Assembly: GCF_947507565.1 (NCBI RefSeq)
Contig: NC_089178.1
Location: 1,922,001 to 1,986,000 of the forward strand
Reading direction: 5' to 3'
Length of the DNA: 64,000 nucleotides
Source: Oscarella lobularis
Taxonomy: Eukaryota > Porifera > Homoscleromorpha > Homosclerophorida > Oscarellidae
Shown piece after piece: positions 1 through 10,700 of the stretch. The notes beneath the pieces are model-generated. The model saw only the letters and a list, made by a program, of their open reading frames with translations. It was not told where the DNA came from and made no database searches. The translations under genes were made by a program, and so were the position numbers. The first letter of the stretch is position 1, and the number at the start of each line of letters is the position of its first letter.

Positions 1-197
1 TAGGATAGCTTAGTTTCCGTTTTTGTGTTTGGCGGGTGCTGATATACGTAGACTGGTTGTTTGACGTTCTTTTCTTCCCTCTTTGAGTGTCTGTGTTAAT
101 TGCTATTAGATGTGAATTTTGGGGCATTTTTAGAATTATAAACTTGCCTTATTTTACAATTTGTTGTCTAAACGAGCTGGTAGAACCGAATAAATAT

Positions 198-2632
198 TCA
201 GATCATTTCCGACGGCGCGTTTCCCAGAAGAGCATATCGATTAGTTAGTGCCTCATCAGCTTCCTCTTCAGAGACGTCGTCCTCAGACGACGACTCGTCT
301 GATTCCGTCTCGTCTCTGTCAATTAACTGCTCAGCAACGCTGACGTGGTCCTTCGCGGCTATAAACGAGCACAATAATTCCCTTCGTAGATTCATAACGC
401 GGCTTACGTGTGTCCTTGGCATATCCTGGGGGTCTCATAGCCATGCAAAGTCGACCTTCAATAGTAAGACGCAGCAGACTATTGGCTACACACAAAGCCC
501 ATGTTCTCAAAGTGACATTCTTGATGAAAAATCAACTAACCAGCCCTGTACGCATCAGGTCTGGCCGCCCTAGCCGTGTAATACCCACGCTTTTCAGCCC
601 AGTCTAGGAAACAAAACGCTCTCCTTATGTACTCTAAAAGCTGTCTCCAGCTCACAGAAACATATTTCCCAGGCAGACATCGGCCTGTCTGGATCGCTGA
701 CGTCTCCCTCCTCCCTTCTAATACCGAGTATCTCGACGAGGGGAATTCGAGCGGCCAAGTAGCCGACCGGCGAGTAGGGCTCTTGCACTTGAGAAACGGG
801 AAAAAGACCGGAGAGAATCTGTAGGTTCTTGTCGACGAGAGAGGGAAAAACGAGCCCAGGACAATCACACAAGCACACCGTGGGCGTCAGGTAGATCGTC
901 TGAAAATGCTTTGTGTGTCCAGGAGTTCTTGAACAGCTAACAACCTTGGAAGGAAAGGTAAAACGACAAGGGGACGCCAGTAGAGTGGTACTCACCTTTT
1001 TTCCTATCAGACCGTTGATAACGGACGATTTGCCTACATTAGGATGACCTACCAAGCCAATCGTAAGAAGACTGTCCTTCTTTCTCGCGCCACCTACATC
1101 AAGCATCGACGTCAGCTGCACGGTTGGACCAAAATTCTCCTTACCCGCATCTTCCTCCTGTTGACGATACTCAAACGGATCGCCTTCAGCTAGTTTGACT
1201 TCCCATTCGTCAAGGTTACCTTTGCAAGCAGAATTTCATTTACATTTATAAAATTCCCTCTATGCTCTACCTTTATCTAAGTGAAGGTCTCTGATAGCAG
1301 CAAGGATAGCATTGCCACCCGACGCTTTCCCTGTTCTTTTCTTTGGCTTACTAAGCAGGCCTTCTAATAATTAATAAGGGAGACACGTGATATGGTTTGA
1401 GAATTGATTTAGGTGGCATTGTTGCTCACTGGTTGCTCGACTTGTCACGGTAGGATCGCCTGTTGGAAAGCTCGAAAAGCAAACAATGTGTAACTCTGGA
1501 AATTTAGATTCAAAATAGAGCTTCCAAGCAATAACGAGACCGCGATGAACCAAGTCAACCTAATTAAAAAAACATAATCAGAGAAAAACAACAAAGGAAA
1601 TTTTTCCTACCTTGTTCAAGATCAGAACAAGCTTCTTCTTAGCATCATTAACAACATAGTCGTAAAGAGCCGGAGGAAAGTGCAATACCTGCAGAAAGAG
1701 AGTGACAAAGAAGCAACAGAATTGCTGTCCACCTCACTGGATGCCGTATGTCAGTAATGAGCAGGATAACGTCTGACATTTCCAGCACCCTCCACAGCTG
1801 ACGCCAAGTCTGAAAGACAAACACAAGAGTAATTACTAGAGGAATTCATTACTGACGGATAGCAGGCACTTTTTCTTACCTCCAAATTTTTTTCAAACCA
1901 GCTCAACTGATCAGGCCTGTACTGATCGCGTATACCTTTAAAGTACTTGCTAAACATTTGCTCCTCCCTTTCCTCCACCTGTCTCTTTGTCATCGAATAA
2001 TCCCACAACGGTCGTTTGGGAAAGTCGAGCACTAGAAACAAAGAAACCGTTGCAGATTTCATCTTTTTTCCTCGTTTCTTACCAGAACCGGGCTGATAGA
2101 CGTCCTCGAGGCAAACCTCAAGGCATTCCTACGAAGAAATTTCGGAACCATTCGAATTGTTTTCGATTTCTTTACTGGAGGCAGATGTATGATTGGTTCC
2201 CTCGCTTCTCGCTTTCTCTGCGCGATTTCTGCAGCCGACTGCTGTTCGAAATGTAGCCGGTACCTAAATTGGATCCAAAGGGCATTGTTTCCCGACTCGT
2301 CATCTGCGCGCAAACAAACCTATTGGGATCGTGTTGCTTCTGCTTCGCTCGCGGCTGCTCGTGTATTCTAATATCTTCTTTCACTTCGCTTTCTTCTTCT
2401 CCCGAGCTCGTTTGCGAATCGAGGCGCACAGCGGTAGCAGCGGCGGCGGCTGTTTCTGCGCGCCTGTTTTCCGTTTCGTCATCGCAGCGATCTTTTCCTA
2501 AAGAGAGATCCGCTCGGCGACGTGTGTGCGTACTTGCGTGAAGGAGTGGAACCTACTTTCTTTCTTTCGCTTTCGTTTCTCTTGCAGCTGCTTCTTCTTC
2601 TGCTTTACGCTGAACGGCTTTCGACGATGCAT
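198..2632 (-). CDS. GNL1: GNL1-like circularly permuted GTPase
   Basis: Spliced gene for a guanine nucleotide-binding protein-like 1 GTPase of the YlqF/YawG family, whose members mostly act in ribosome biogenesis or nucleolar transport. The start at 2632 gives MHRRKPFSVKQKKKQLQEKR, very close to the vertebrate GNL1 N-terminus. Following exons read DPNR/YRLHFEQQ (join 2320 to 2263), a short exon ending VYQPGS, then VLDFPKRPLWDYSMTK. The motifs come in permuted order: LVLILNK/VD (G4, near 1610-1640) precedes GHPNVGKSS (G1, near 1040) and DCPG (G3, near 865). The C-terminus is acidic (SDESSSEDD) and ends in NRYALLGNAPSEMI, like the vertebrate YALLGE tail. One intron (about 2130-2180) is only about 50 bp, with an open frame running across it. 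Assignment is secure; some internal joins are approximate. Confidence 0.93.
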
Positions 2633-2749
2633 GCGTGCACGTGTCGCTTACGCACTGCCGCTGCGTGGAACTGCGCGTTTTCGACGAGCGGTTAATAACG
2701 TTAATTTTAATTTATTTTAATGACATTAATTTTGATAATCTATTTTCGC

Positions 2750-3643
2750 TTAGCTCGCCGCACCGGCATCTCCTCGTTCCGCTCGCCCGCCTGGATGAAA
2801 ATTAACTAACCTGTACACATACATAGACGATCTAATAGAGAATACTATGTGTGCGACGTACGGTTTCAAGTGATCAATAAAAGCATTCATTTCAGCTACG
2901 GTTGCCTCCTAAATATCGTGTATTGTTTTCGTATGGCAGCACAATACACCACAAACCTGCCCCTGCCCCGTGGAAACAACTGTACTAAACTCAAATATCC
3001 TTGCCTGTCCTGCTTCCTGCTTGTCACCCTTTGTATTGATCTAATGCAAAAAAAAAGACTAAGAGCTGCTCCTGTCGAGGAAGTGTGACCTACTCTTATA
3101 ACTTTGTACAGAGAAACCTTATACTTTCCTTTCAGAAAACAGAATCCCTCAAATTCCAATTCGTTTTGAAGCCTAGACAAAAACACGTGCAACAAAAACA
3201 CAATCGAGAATTTCGTACAGAAATCCCATTTCTTGCAGAAACTGAGGCAACTGTTCACTAGTGGCTGCCTGAATGCAACTCCGATTTTGCACGGGGCTCG
3301 TTCTCGACGATTCAACAGGACCATAATAGCGAAGATCCCTGAACAAAGAAGAAGATATGGTATCATACATTCTCGTCGCACTAGGAAACCCACCAGGGCG
3401 ATTTCTCATCGAGAAGCGACTTGCGTGCTATCAGACTCAGCGAAGACGTAGCGGACTCTAGTGCAAGCGTGACTTCGCTCTCCAAAGTGCCTGCGACTCA
3501 CTTATCTGATAGTAGAGTTCGCGTTCCCTAAAAGGCGCCCCGCCCACTGCCGCATTGTCGCAGACTCCGCGTAGTCTGTGGAGCACGGCTTCGACGTTGT
3601 CGGCGCCAACTCTGCCCAATGCGCGGAATTCGCGAGAATTCAT
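2750..3643 (-). CDS. MED18: Mediator complex subunit 18
   Basis: Head-module subunit of Mediator, which links activators to RNA polymerase II in the nucleus. The first exon starts at 3643 and contains VEAVLHRLRGVCDN, the conserved MED18 N-terminal helix. Later exons read LLDEKSPW/DLRYYGPVE, then AATSEQLPQFLQEMGF, then LEFEGFCFLKGKYKVSLYKV, in the same order as animal MED18. The last exon, after an acceptor near 2903, reads EMNAFIDHLKPYVAHIV, matching the family's terminal EQLKPLV segment. The first in-frame stop after it is at 2750-2752, but the last ~20 residues do not match known MED18, so the exact end is uncertain. The start lies 106 bp from the divergent CIMIP2B-like start. The stop lies about 118 bp upstream of the GNL1 start, on the same strand. 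Confidence 0.88.
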
Positions 3644-3749
3644 TCACTTGTGTTTGTTGATACCAACCGAGCCAGTACGCAAGCCCAGAGTCATTAGCAA
3701 CGCCAAAGCGTCTCCAGCGTCTCCGTGTTTCCGGGCTCGACAAGAAATC
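3644..3749. promoter_or_regulatory. Probable bidirectional promoter, MED18 / CIMIP2B-like
   Basis: Only 106 bp separate two divergent start codons, so this segment must hold both 5' UTRs and probably a shared core promoter. No clear TATA box was seen. Inferred from gene arrangement only. Confidence 0.4.
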
Positions 3750-4903
3750 ATGGGTCGACGTGGAAAATCGACTTTGATGACCCCCGATCCCTATCACATA
3801 CCCGGGTAAAGTCTTCGGCATTTAGCAAACCCTATAAAAACTCAGAGGCGTTCTCGCGCCTTTCTGCGACGCAGATACTGCGGCTATTGTCCCCAATTCA
3901 AGTACGGAATTGGCACGACGTTCGGGTCGGGCACGCACGAGTTGCTCATCAGGCCTGGCTTGGCTCGTTCAGGGCGCAGCGTCTTGGCCGACACCGTTCC
4001 CATTCCACCCACGTCCGCCCCCGCCCAAACCGAGTCCCCGTCGCTCCTGAGAACGCGCACAAAGAGCTGGGGAGATCAGAAGTTGATTGAGAACATGGTC
4101 CCTGGATACACAGGTTATTGAATATATAGATTGAGACTATCACCCAATGTAACGATCTACTGAGAAAGTGGAGTGGTTGCAGTAAAAGGCAACCACCTCA
4201 CTTAAAAAACGTCTTACGTTAGTAGATCGATTTCTGTTTGGGTGAAATTTAAGTCAAAGCGGTCACCTTAGAAGGTGACTACTTATCCAAGGAATTCCTC
4301 CCAGCCCCTGCTCGCATACAGCCGTAATTGTGAACTTTAGGCTACATACCCAAGTCTCAGAACTACTTCGGATCTCGCTACGCCGAAGCGTGCCACAATG
4401 CCGTTTCCGACTTTGAATGGGATCAGCGTTCGTACCAGAGCAAACGCGCCGAGCTCCAAACTCACTCCCAATCCCAATCCAACTCGCTCAAGCCGGCCCA
4501 CTCGGCAGCACTTCCCTATCTCTCACCGCAGGCCCTCCAGCACTCCGTCTCACCCTACTACATGCGCCACGGCGATCCGCACAAGTACTTCATGTCGGGC
4601 TACACAGGCTTCGTGCCGAGAACGCGCAACTACATGGGCAAGGGCTATCCGGTCATCACGAACGAAGCCCTGAGAGAGCACGGCGACGACGAGCAGCGAA
4701 TCGCTTACGTCAAGACAACGCCGATTGTTGTTCGCCGTTCAATGGCGACCGATCGACAGGCGACGCGGATCTATCCCGTCGAAGCCGGTCTCGTTCCCAA
4801 CTACACCGGTCATATTCCAGCGCAGAAATTCAAGTACGGAATGACGTTCGGTCACAGCACGAAGAACGCCGCTCGGAACGCCGTCCCGGAAGTTGTCGCC
4901 TGA
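3750..4903 (+). CDS. CIMIP2B: Ciliary microtubule inner protein 2B-like (FAM166/UPF0605)
   Basis: Three exons: 3750-3805, 3875-4113 and 4341-4903, all with GT-AG introns. The protein carries the family's repeated PGYTG module: HIPGYCGYCPQFKYGIG near the N-terminus, MVPGYTGYIPKSQNYFG in the middle, FMSGYTGFVPRTRNYMGKG, and LVPNYTGHIPAQKFKYG followed by TFGHSTKNA near the end. The four-module order and C-terminus match vertebrate FAM166B/CIMIP2B, a protein of the ciliary doublet-microtubule lumen. Its presence implies motile cilia. The second intron holds a 77-bp inverted repeat, listed separately. The start ATG at 3750 is the one that places the first PGY module where the family has it. Confidence 0.9.
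4153..4229. repeat. 77-bp inverted repeat (MITE-like) in CIMIP2B intron 2
   Basis: CGATCTACT at 4153-4161 pairs with AGTAGATCG at 4221-4229, and an inner arm GTGGTTGC (4173-4180) pairs with GCAACCAC (4189-4196). A second small hairpin follows (GTCACCTT at 4262 with AAGGTGAC ending at 4279). This is consistent with a very small foldback element. No other copy was found by eye in the window. Confidence 0.5.
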
Positions 4904-5112
4904 AGAAGAAAATCGCGTCTCTTTGTACTCTTTTTTAGTCCGTCGCTATTTTTTGTCTCGCTCACCTTTTTTGCTGCTGACGTTATGATGGTGTACGGGG
5001 AGTTTAAAGCTGACTTTTTCGCGCATCTAAAAATGGTTACTCGCGTCTGGTCCGTGTGTCATCTGTTGCCATGGCTGCACGTGAGACATCCAAGTCTCCC
5101 GTTGTTTTCATA

Positions 5113-6089
5113 ATGGGGCAGGGACGAAGTCGACTTACTCCGCAAGAAATTGACGACTTGAAGAAGCACACGTACTGTAAGAGCACGCAAAACGCCCATC
5201 CAACTGCGAAACGCTCCGCTTTTCTTCTCTTTGCGCAGTCACCGACAAAGAACTTCAACAATGGTGCGCGTTTTCTTTCTGAAATAGACGAGAAGATGCG
5301 AACGTTTATAACCGTACAGGTACAAGGGCTTTCTAAGAGACTGTCCTTCGGGGAGGCTGTCGATAAAGGTGCGTTGACGCCGTCGATCGTCTAGCGCTGG
5401 TCGTCGATTGGCGTCCCTTTTCCCTGTGATAGGAATTCCGAAAGATCTATCAGCAGTTCTTTCCGTCGGGCGACTCGTCCAAGTTCGCCGAATTCGTCTT
5501 CAACGTGTTCGACGCTAACAGGGTATATGATTTATTATTATGGTGAAGAGAGCGGATGCCATTCCCACACGTGGTTTGTCTCTGCAGGACGGATCGATCG
5601 AATTTACTGAATTCATCAAGGCATTATCTGTCACGTCCAGAGGAAGTCTCGAGGAGAAGTTAGAGTGTAGGAAATATCTGCGTCGCCTACCATTCATGTG
5701 TGATATCGCTAATTAATCAGGGGCTTTCAATTTGTATGACTTGGACAAGGATGGATCTATTACGAAGGACGAAATGCTTAATATTGTCGAGGCTATTTAC
5801 AAGATGGTGGTGCGTACCAACAGCTTGAGCCGCGTTCTTCTGGTACGCAGTCTCATTCAGGGAGATAACGTCAATTTGCCCCAAGACGAACAGACACCCA
5901 AGCAGAGAGTCGACAAGATATTCAAAACGATGGACAAGGTAATTGCCTCATTTTAGAAGAGAAATAAAAGATTGAGAACAAATATCACAGAATCACGACG
6001 ATCTTCTAACCTTTGAAGAATTTCGAGAAGGCACGAAGCAGGATCCCACTGTCGTACAAGCGCTCTCCCTCTATGACGGCCTAGTCTGA
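5113..6089 (+). CDS. NCS1: Neuronal calcium sensor-1-like protein, copy 1
   Basis: EF-hand calcium sensor of the NCS-1/frequenin group, of normal length (about 190 residues). The start at 5113 gives MGQGRSRL, with Gly2 available for N-myristoylation, the membrane anchor of this family. Exons join as [39 protein letters not shown] and so on, all with GT-AG introns. EF1 is degenerate with the typical CPSG. EF2 ([12 protein letters not shown]) and EF3 ([12 protein letters not shown]) are canonical. EF4 ([12 protein letters not shown]) has Asp in place of the usual Gly at loop position 6. The C-terminus ALSLYDGLV is diagnostic of NCS-1. An upstream in-frame ATG near 5071 exists, but starting there would bury the myristoylation site. 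A second copy lies about 1.5 kb downstream. Confidence 0.92.
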
Positions 6090-6189
6090 AGCCATCATAA
6101 AAAAATAGAAAGCAAAGACGAGAACAAACGATCTGACGAATGCGCACTAAAGATTTAGCCTCCCACTGACTGCCGTTTCGCTTCTTTAT

Positions 6190-6570
6190 TTTTTCGATTT
6201 GTTAGTCTGCCGTCTCCTCACGCGTAGAACGCTTTGAATTGCGGTCTCGACGGCGAGTGATCGTGTTGTCTCGTACGAAGTTTCATCGTCGTTCCAGTTG
6301 AAAATTCAAAATTGACGTCTTCGCTTGGCAAACGAAATTTGGTAAGGATCTGTTTGTTCCTTTTTGTAGAAGTGCTTTTAGTTTGAGGCGAGCTCTTTTT
6401 GGACGGCAAGGCGGACTGCAGCTGGACACGCGTTGACCCGCGACTGACAATCAGAAAATTAAAGAAGACGCCTTCAGCGCTTCAAGGCTTTTACCTATAG
6501 TGCCATGTAGAGCACGGTGTAATCCTCCTACGGTACGTCAAATTGCGTCGTAAGTCGAATTTGTTTCATA
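6190..6570 (-). pseudogene. Stranded 3'-end fragment of NADSYN1
   Basis: This stretch resembles, on the minus strand, the last exons and introns of the intact NADSYN1 gene (about 7730-8370). Both contain segments encoding [10 protein letters not shown] and [18 protein letters not shown], followed by the same stretches around the GTGCCATGTA and CCTACGGTAC sequences. The fragment has internal deletions relative to the intact gene and no upstream coding exons. It ends near 6565, where the sequence switches to the region upstream of the second calcium-sensor copy. It is best explained as the edge of the tandem duplication that made the two sensors. Confidence 0.8.
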
Positions 6571-6643
6571 TGGTGGTCGGAAGACTGTTGCCATGGCTGC
6601 AGGTGACACACCTAAAGTTTAACTTCCTATCGTTGTTTTCATA

Positions 6644-7662
6644 ATGGCGCAGGGACGAAGTCGACTTACTCCGCAAGAAATTGACGACTTGAAGAAGCAC
6701 ACGTACTGTAAGAGAGCAATGCCTATGTAACTGCGATACGTACGTTCGGCTTTCGTTTTCATATTCTCTTTTGCAGTCACCCAAGAAGAACTTCAACAAT
6801 GGTGCGCGTTTTCTTTTATAGACGAGAAGATAAGATTATAACCGTACAGGTACAAGGGCTTTTTGAAAGAAAGCCCTTCGGGAAGGATGTCGATGAAGGT
6901 GCGTTGACGCGCGTACGTGCCGTACGTCGTTTATTGTGCGTATATACCGTGACGTACGTCGCCTAAAGCAGCGTTCTTTTTCCCTGTGATAGGAATTCCA
7001 AGAGATCTATGAGAAGGTATTTCCGTCGGGCGATTCGTCCAAATTCGCCGATTTGGTCTTCAGCGGGTACGACGGTAACAAGGTACAGTGTAGTAGCGAA
7101 GACGGCGGCGCGCGACGGATGCCATTAATTCCCACATGTGGCATGTCTCTGTAGGACGGATCGATCGAATTTGCTGAATACATCAAGGCAGTATCTGCGA
7201 TGTCCAGAGGAAGTCTCGAGGAGAAGCTGGAATGTAGGAAATATCTGTGTCGCCTACCATTTAGATTTCGATGTCGCTTAATTAATCAGGGGCTTTCAAT
7301 TTGCATGACACGGACAAGGATGGATCTATTACGAGAGGAGAATTGCTTAATATCGCCGAGGCTATTTACAAGATGGTGGTGCGTACGTACCAACAACTTG
7401 AGCCGTTCTTCTGGTACGCTGTCTCATTCAGGACGACAAAGCCAATTTTATGGACGACGATCAGACACCCCAGGCGAGAGTCAACAGGATAATTGAATTG
7501 ATGGACACGGTAAATCGTCTCCTTTTAAAAAGAGAAAGAAAAGATTGAGAACAAATGTTACAGGATGGCGACGATCGTCTATCCTTTGAAGAGTTTCAAG
7601 AAGGCGCAAAGCAGGATCCCGTTATCGTACAAGCGCTCTCCCTCTATGACGGCCTAGTCTGA
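6644..7662 (+). CDS. Neuronal calcium sensor-1-like protein, copy 2 (no myristoylation Gly)
   Basis: Tandem paralogue of the gene at 5113, with the same exon-intron plan, usable splice sites at every junction and an open frame to ALSLYDGLV. Introns and upstream sequence are still clearly alignable, so the duplication is fairly recent. The start reads MAQGRSRL: Gly2, needed for N-myristoylation, has become Ala. EF1 has lost the family cysteine (ESPSG instead of DCPSG). EF2 ([12 protein letters not shown]), EF3 ([12 protein letters not shown]) and EF4 ([12 protein letters not shown]) keep their acidic calcium ligands. The loop after EF3 differs strongly ([13 protein letters not shown]). It could be a soluble, diverging calcium sensor or a young gene heading towards decay; no stop or frameshift was seen. 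Confidence 0.82.
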
Positions 7663-7733
7663 AGTTTCATAGTAAAAATAGAAAACAAAGACAAGAACAA
7701 ACGATCTAATGAATGATGCCCACTGCCGATTTG

Positions 7734-10700
7734 TTAGTCTGCCGTCTCCTCGCGCGTAGAGCGCTTTGAATTGCGGCTTTCTGTCCCGTTTTGCTGTCTC
7801 GACGGCGAGTGATCGTGCTGTCTCTTACGAAGTTTCATCGTCGTTCCAGTTGAAAATTCGAAATTGACGTCTTCGCTCGGCGAACGAAATTTGGAGCCAC
7901 CGAGTAAGGATCTGCCCCTTTTGAGTTTCTTCTCGTCTTTGATTTCGCTCGTCGACGCTTTCGAGTCCAACTCTAACGTCGTCAAGCTCAATTCGGACTT
8001 CCACTTCGACGTCTTGGCTAAGGGAACCACGCGTTTTGAAAAAATGCCTTTAGTTTGAGGCGAGCTCTTTTTAGACGGTAAGGTGGACTGAGGTTTGGAC
8101 ACGCGTCCCGACTGGCAACCAGCGAATTAATTAAACAAAACCGCCTTCGGCGCTCCAATGCCTTACCTGAGTGCCATGTAAAGGACGAAGCGATAGCTCT
8201 TTGCCAACTCCCCTTGCGACGAGTCTCTCCACCTGTACGTCGTTTCGATTTATTTCGTATGTAGAGCACAGTGCATTATTCCTACGGTACCTCTTTGTCG
8301 ATAGCTTGAAATTGCGTCTGCCACTTGGTATTGTACAGAAACGGTCGTAAGTCGAATCTGTTGTCATCCGGACTGTACGATTCGGCATGGTAGGACGGCG
8401 TCAGCGTTGTCATCTTGTGTCGATTGACAGAGTAGCGATGAAAGAAACGCTTTACTTTGTCCGCGGCCTTCGACATCAAACAATGGACAAACAAGTCAGC
8501 AAAATCAAAGAAACAACTAACCTCAGCAGGAGTGAATTTGTCCCTGTGAATGTCCATCACTTTGCAAAACATCGCGTACGGACCGCACGCCGATAACTTA
8601 CGCAGTCGGCCAAAGGTAGAAAGTTCTTCGTAGGTAAATCCCATGTCCTCCTAAGGAAAAATCTCAACCAGTTGGGATTCAGACCGTCTCTAAAACAACT
8701 TCGTCCGTTTGCCGATGGGACTCCGTGATAGGTTCTAGTTCTGCTGTAGGTGCTGCTTGAAGGATTCTACAAAGAATTTCGGCTGTCGGTTGCAGTGATA
8801 GACAGTACACAAAGACATACTCTTCTAAGACTGTGTACTCGAATTTCTTCAAACAGTATCGAATGAAAGAACGTAAATCCTGTTTGCTGATACCTCCGAT
8901 AGGATTAATATCAGCACTTGAACAATCGTACTTGGTCATGTAGCCAAGCAAGCTTACAGGACAAACCACTTTTTACAAAATCCTGAAAGTTCTTAACGTT
9001 TACCTCTCATCAACGTTAGCAGAACCCAATACGAGAAGTCCACCGGGTTGATCTTTCGTCCAATTCGTCAATTGAGCAAAGAAATATGACGTGACCATGC
9101 GAACACGAGCCTGAAAGAGTGAAAAGTCTTAACAGGAAACCTATGCATCTCAGACTAAAAGGTTCGACCTGCACGTTTTGAAGAGCAAGATTTTCTGTCC
9201 TAGAGCCGCCGTGCACGCTAAATTGAGGAAGTTTTCCCGTCGTCGAGGTGAAAATGTCCGTAACAGACTGCACAGCTGCATCAATACTTACATCAAAATG
9301 ATGACTAAAACAAACAAAAGTAATCAATCGTTCAATTTTTGACGCAACCGTTCAAAAGCTTTAATTAGAGCACCCGAAGAAATACAATTCTAAGGTTTTA
9401 GGTTCCTGCGCATTGTACTATCATCACCAGTCACTGAATTCCGAAATTGAATCTCAAACTAATGAGAGCTCATGAAAAAATAGTTTAGATACGTTGGGAG
9501 GCCTAAAAAATTTTAGAAGGTCTCCTTAGGCTCAGATGGGTTCTGTCTAATGTTGAGCTATTAATTTAGCTTCTAATGCTAGACGCAATGGCGAGAAAGA
9601 GCTCAAGATCGCGATAGGACAAGCGAATATTGACATTTCTTTGAAAGAAAATCTAATCATAGATGTGATCTAATAAAGAAATAAACGGTATCGGTTGGAC
9701 AGAAGTGAGGCCCCCTTTCTCCACGTGGCTGCTAAAACCTCAAAAATGCGTTGTTTGACCGCCAGAAGGCAAAAAAACGCATTCTTTTGACTTTGGAGAA
9801 CTTTTTACAAAGTAAAAAACTCGACACCCGATATCAAACCACACAGAAGACGGTGCTATGGAGGTTTATCCGATATCAGAATGCCTTGCTCTCGTCATTG
9901 CTAGGAAGGCAATCCATGCCCTTGTCAAGTGAGGAAATTGACCAGCCACCGGGCTATTAATGGTCACACCTTGGGGTTTTATTTATGGTATATCTCTCAA
10001 CTACACAGTACATATTCTAATAAACACACAGACAGGGGCACTAGGGGGTTTAGAGGGAATGGTGTGTGGTGAAGCACCTTGGGGTTTTATTTATGGTATA
10101 TCTCTCAACTACACAGTACATATTCTAATAAACACACAGACAGGGGCACTAGGGTAGAGTTACCTGCTCCCTTCTATCCTAGCTCTGAGAACTCTGATTG
10201 TAGATGTACGAGCTGGGTATTTATACTCGGAGAGGCGGGGCCTGATTTGGACCGCAGCTTTACAGCACGAAAATGCGCGTCGTTTGGAATCGGGAATCCG
10301 TGCAAATCGGTCGCAAATGAAGTTCTTCAATCGTTTCGAGCAAAATTTCGTCGCGATTCGGTTTCTATACGCGAAAAAACGGCGAACGGAGGAGGAGCTA
10401 ACAGAAAATGACATAATCGTATGACATCATTGGATGATGCAAGGGAGGATACGCTTACGCTACGAAACGCGTCCTACGACAAGCAAAGCGCGGAATAGGT
10501 CACGAAGTACAAATCTATGCCATTCTAGAATCGTTCAATCGCTGCTTGGATGCGAAAAGCGAACGTATGCGTGCCTAGCTCGTAGTGACGAACGTGAGCA
10601 TGCTTGGTCAGCAAAATTCAAGCAAGATGGCTGCCGGCTCAATCGTTAGCTAAGCGAACTGAACAACAAGCGAAAATCGCTCAAACGCATGACAATACGG

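Noticed and set aside
3084-3393. Unspliced open frame through the 3' half of MED18 as the true C-terminus
   Set aside because: It loses family similarity after SLYKV; spliced alternatives recover IFEFSTVVSTGQ and EMNAFIDHLKPYV, which match the family.
6644-7662. Second calcium-sensor copy as a dead pseudogene
   Set aside because: All splice sites and the reading frame are intact; it may be diverging but is not visibly broken.
10079-10411. 110-codon ORF (and the related 120-codon ORF at 29875) in repeat copies A and B as a transposon protein
   Set aside because: The frame differs between A and B in its start and end, is not maintained in copy C, and the predicted protein has no domain-like features.
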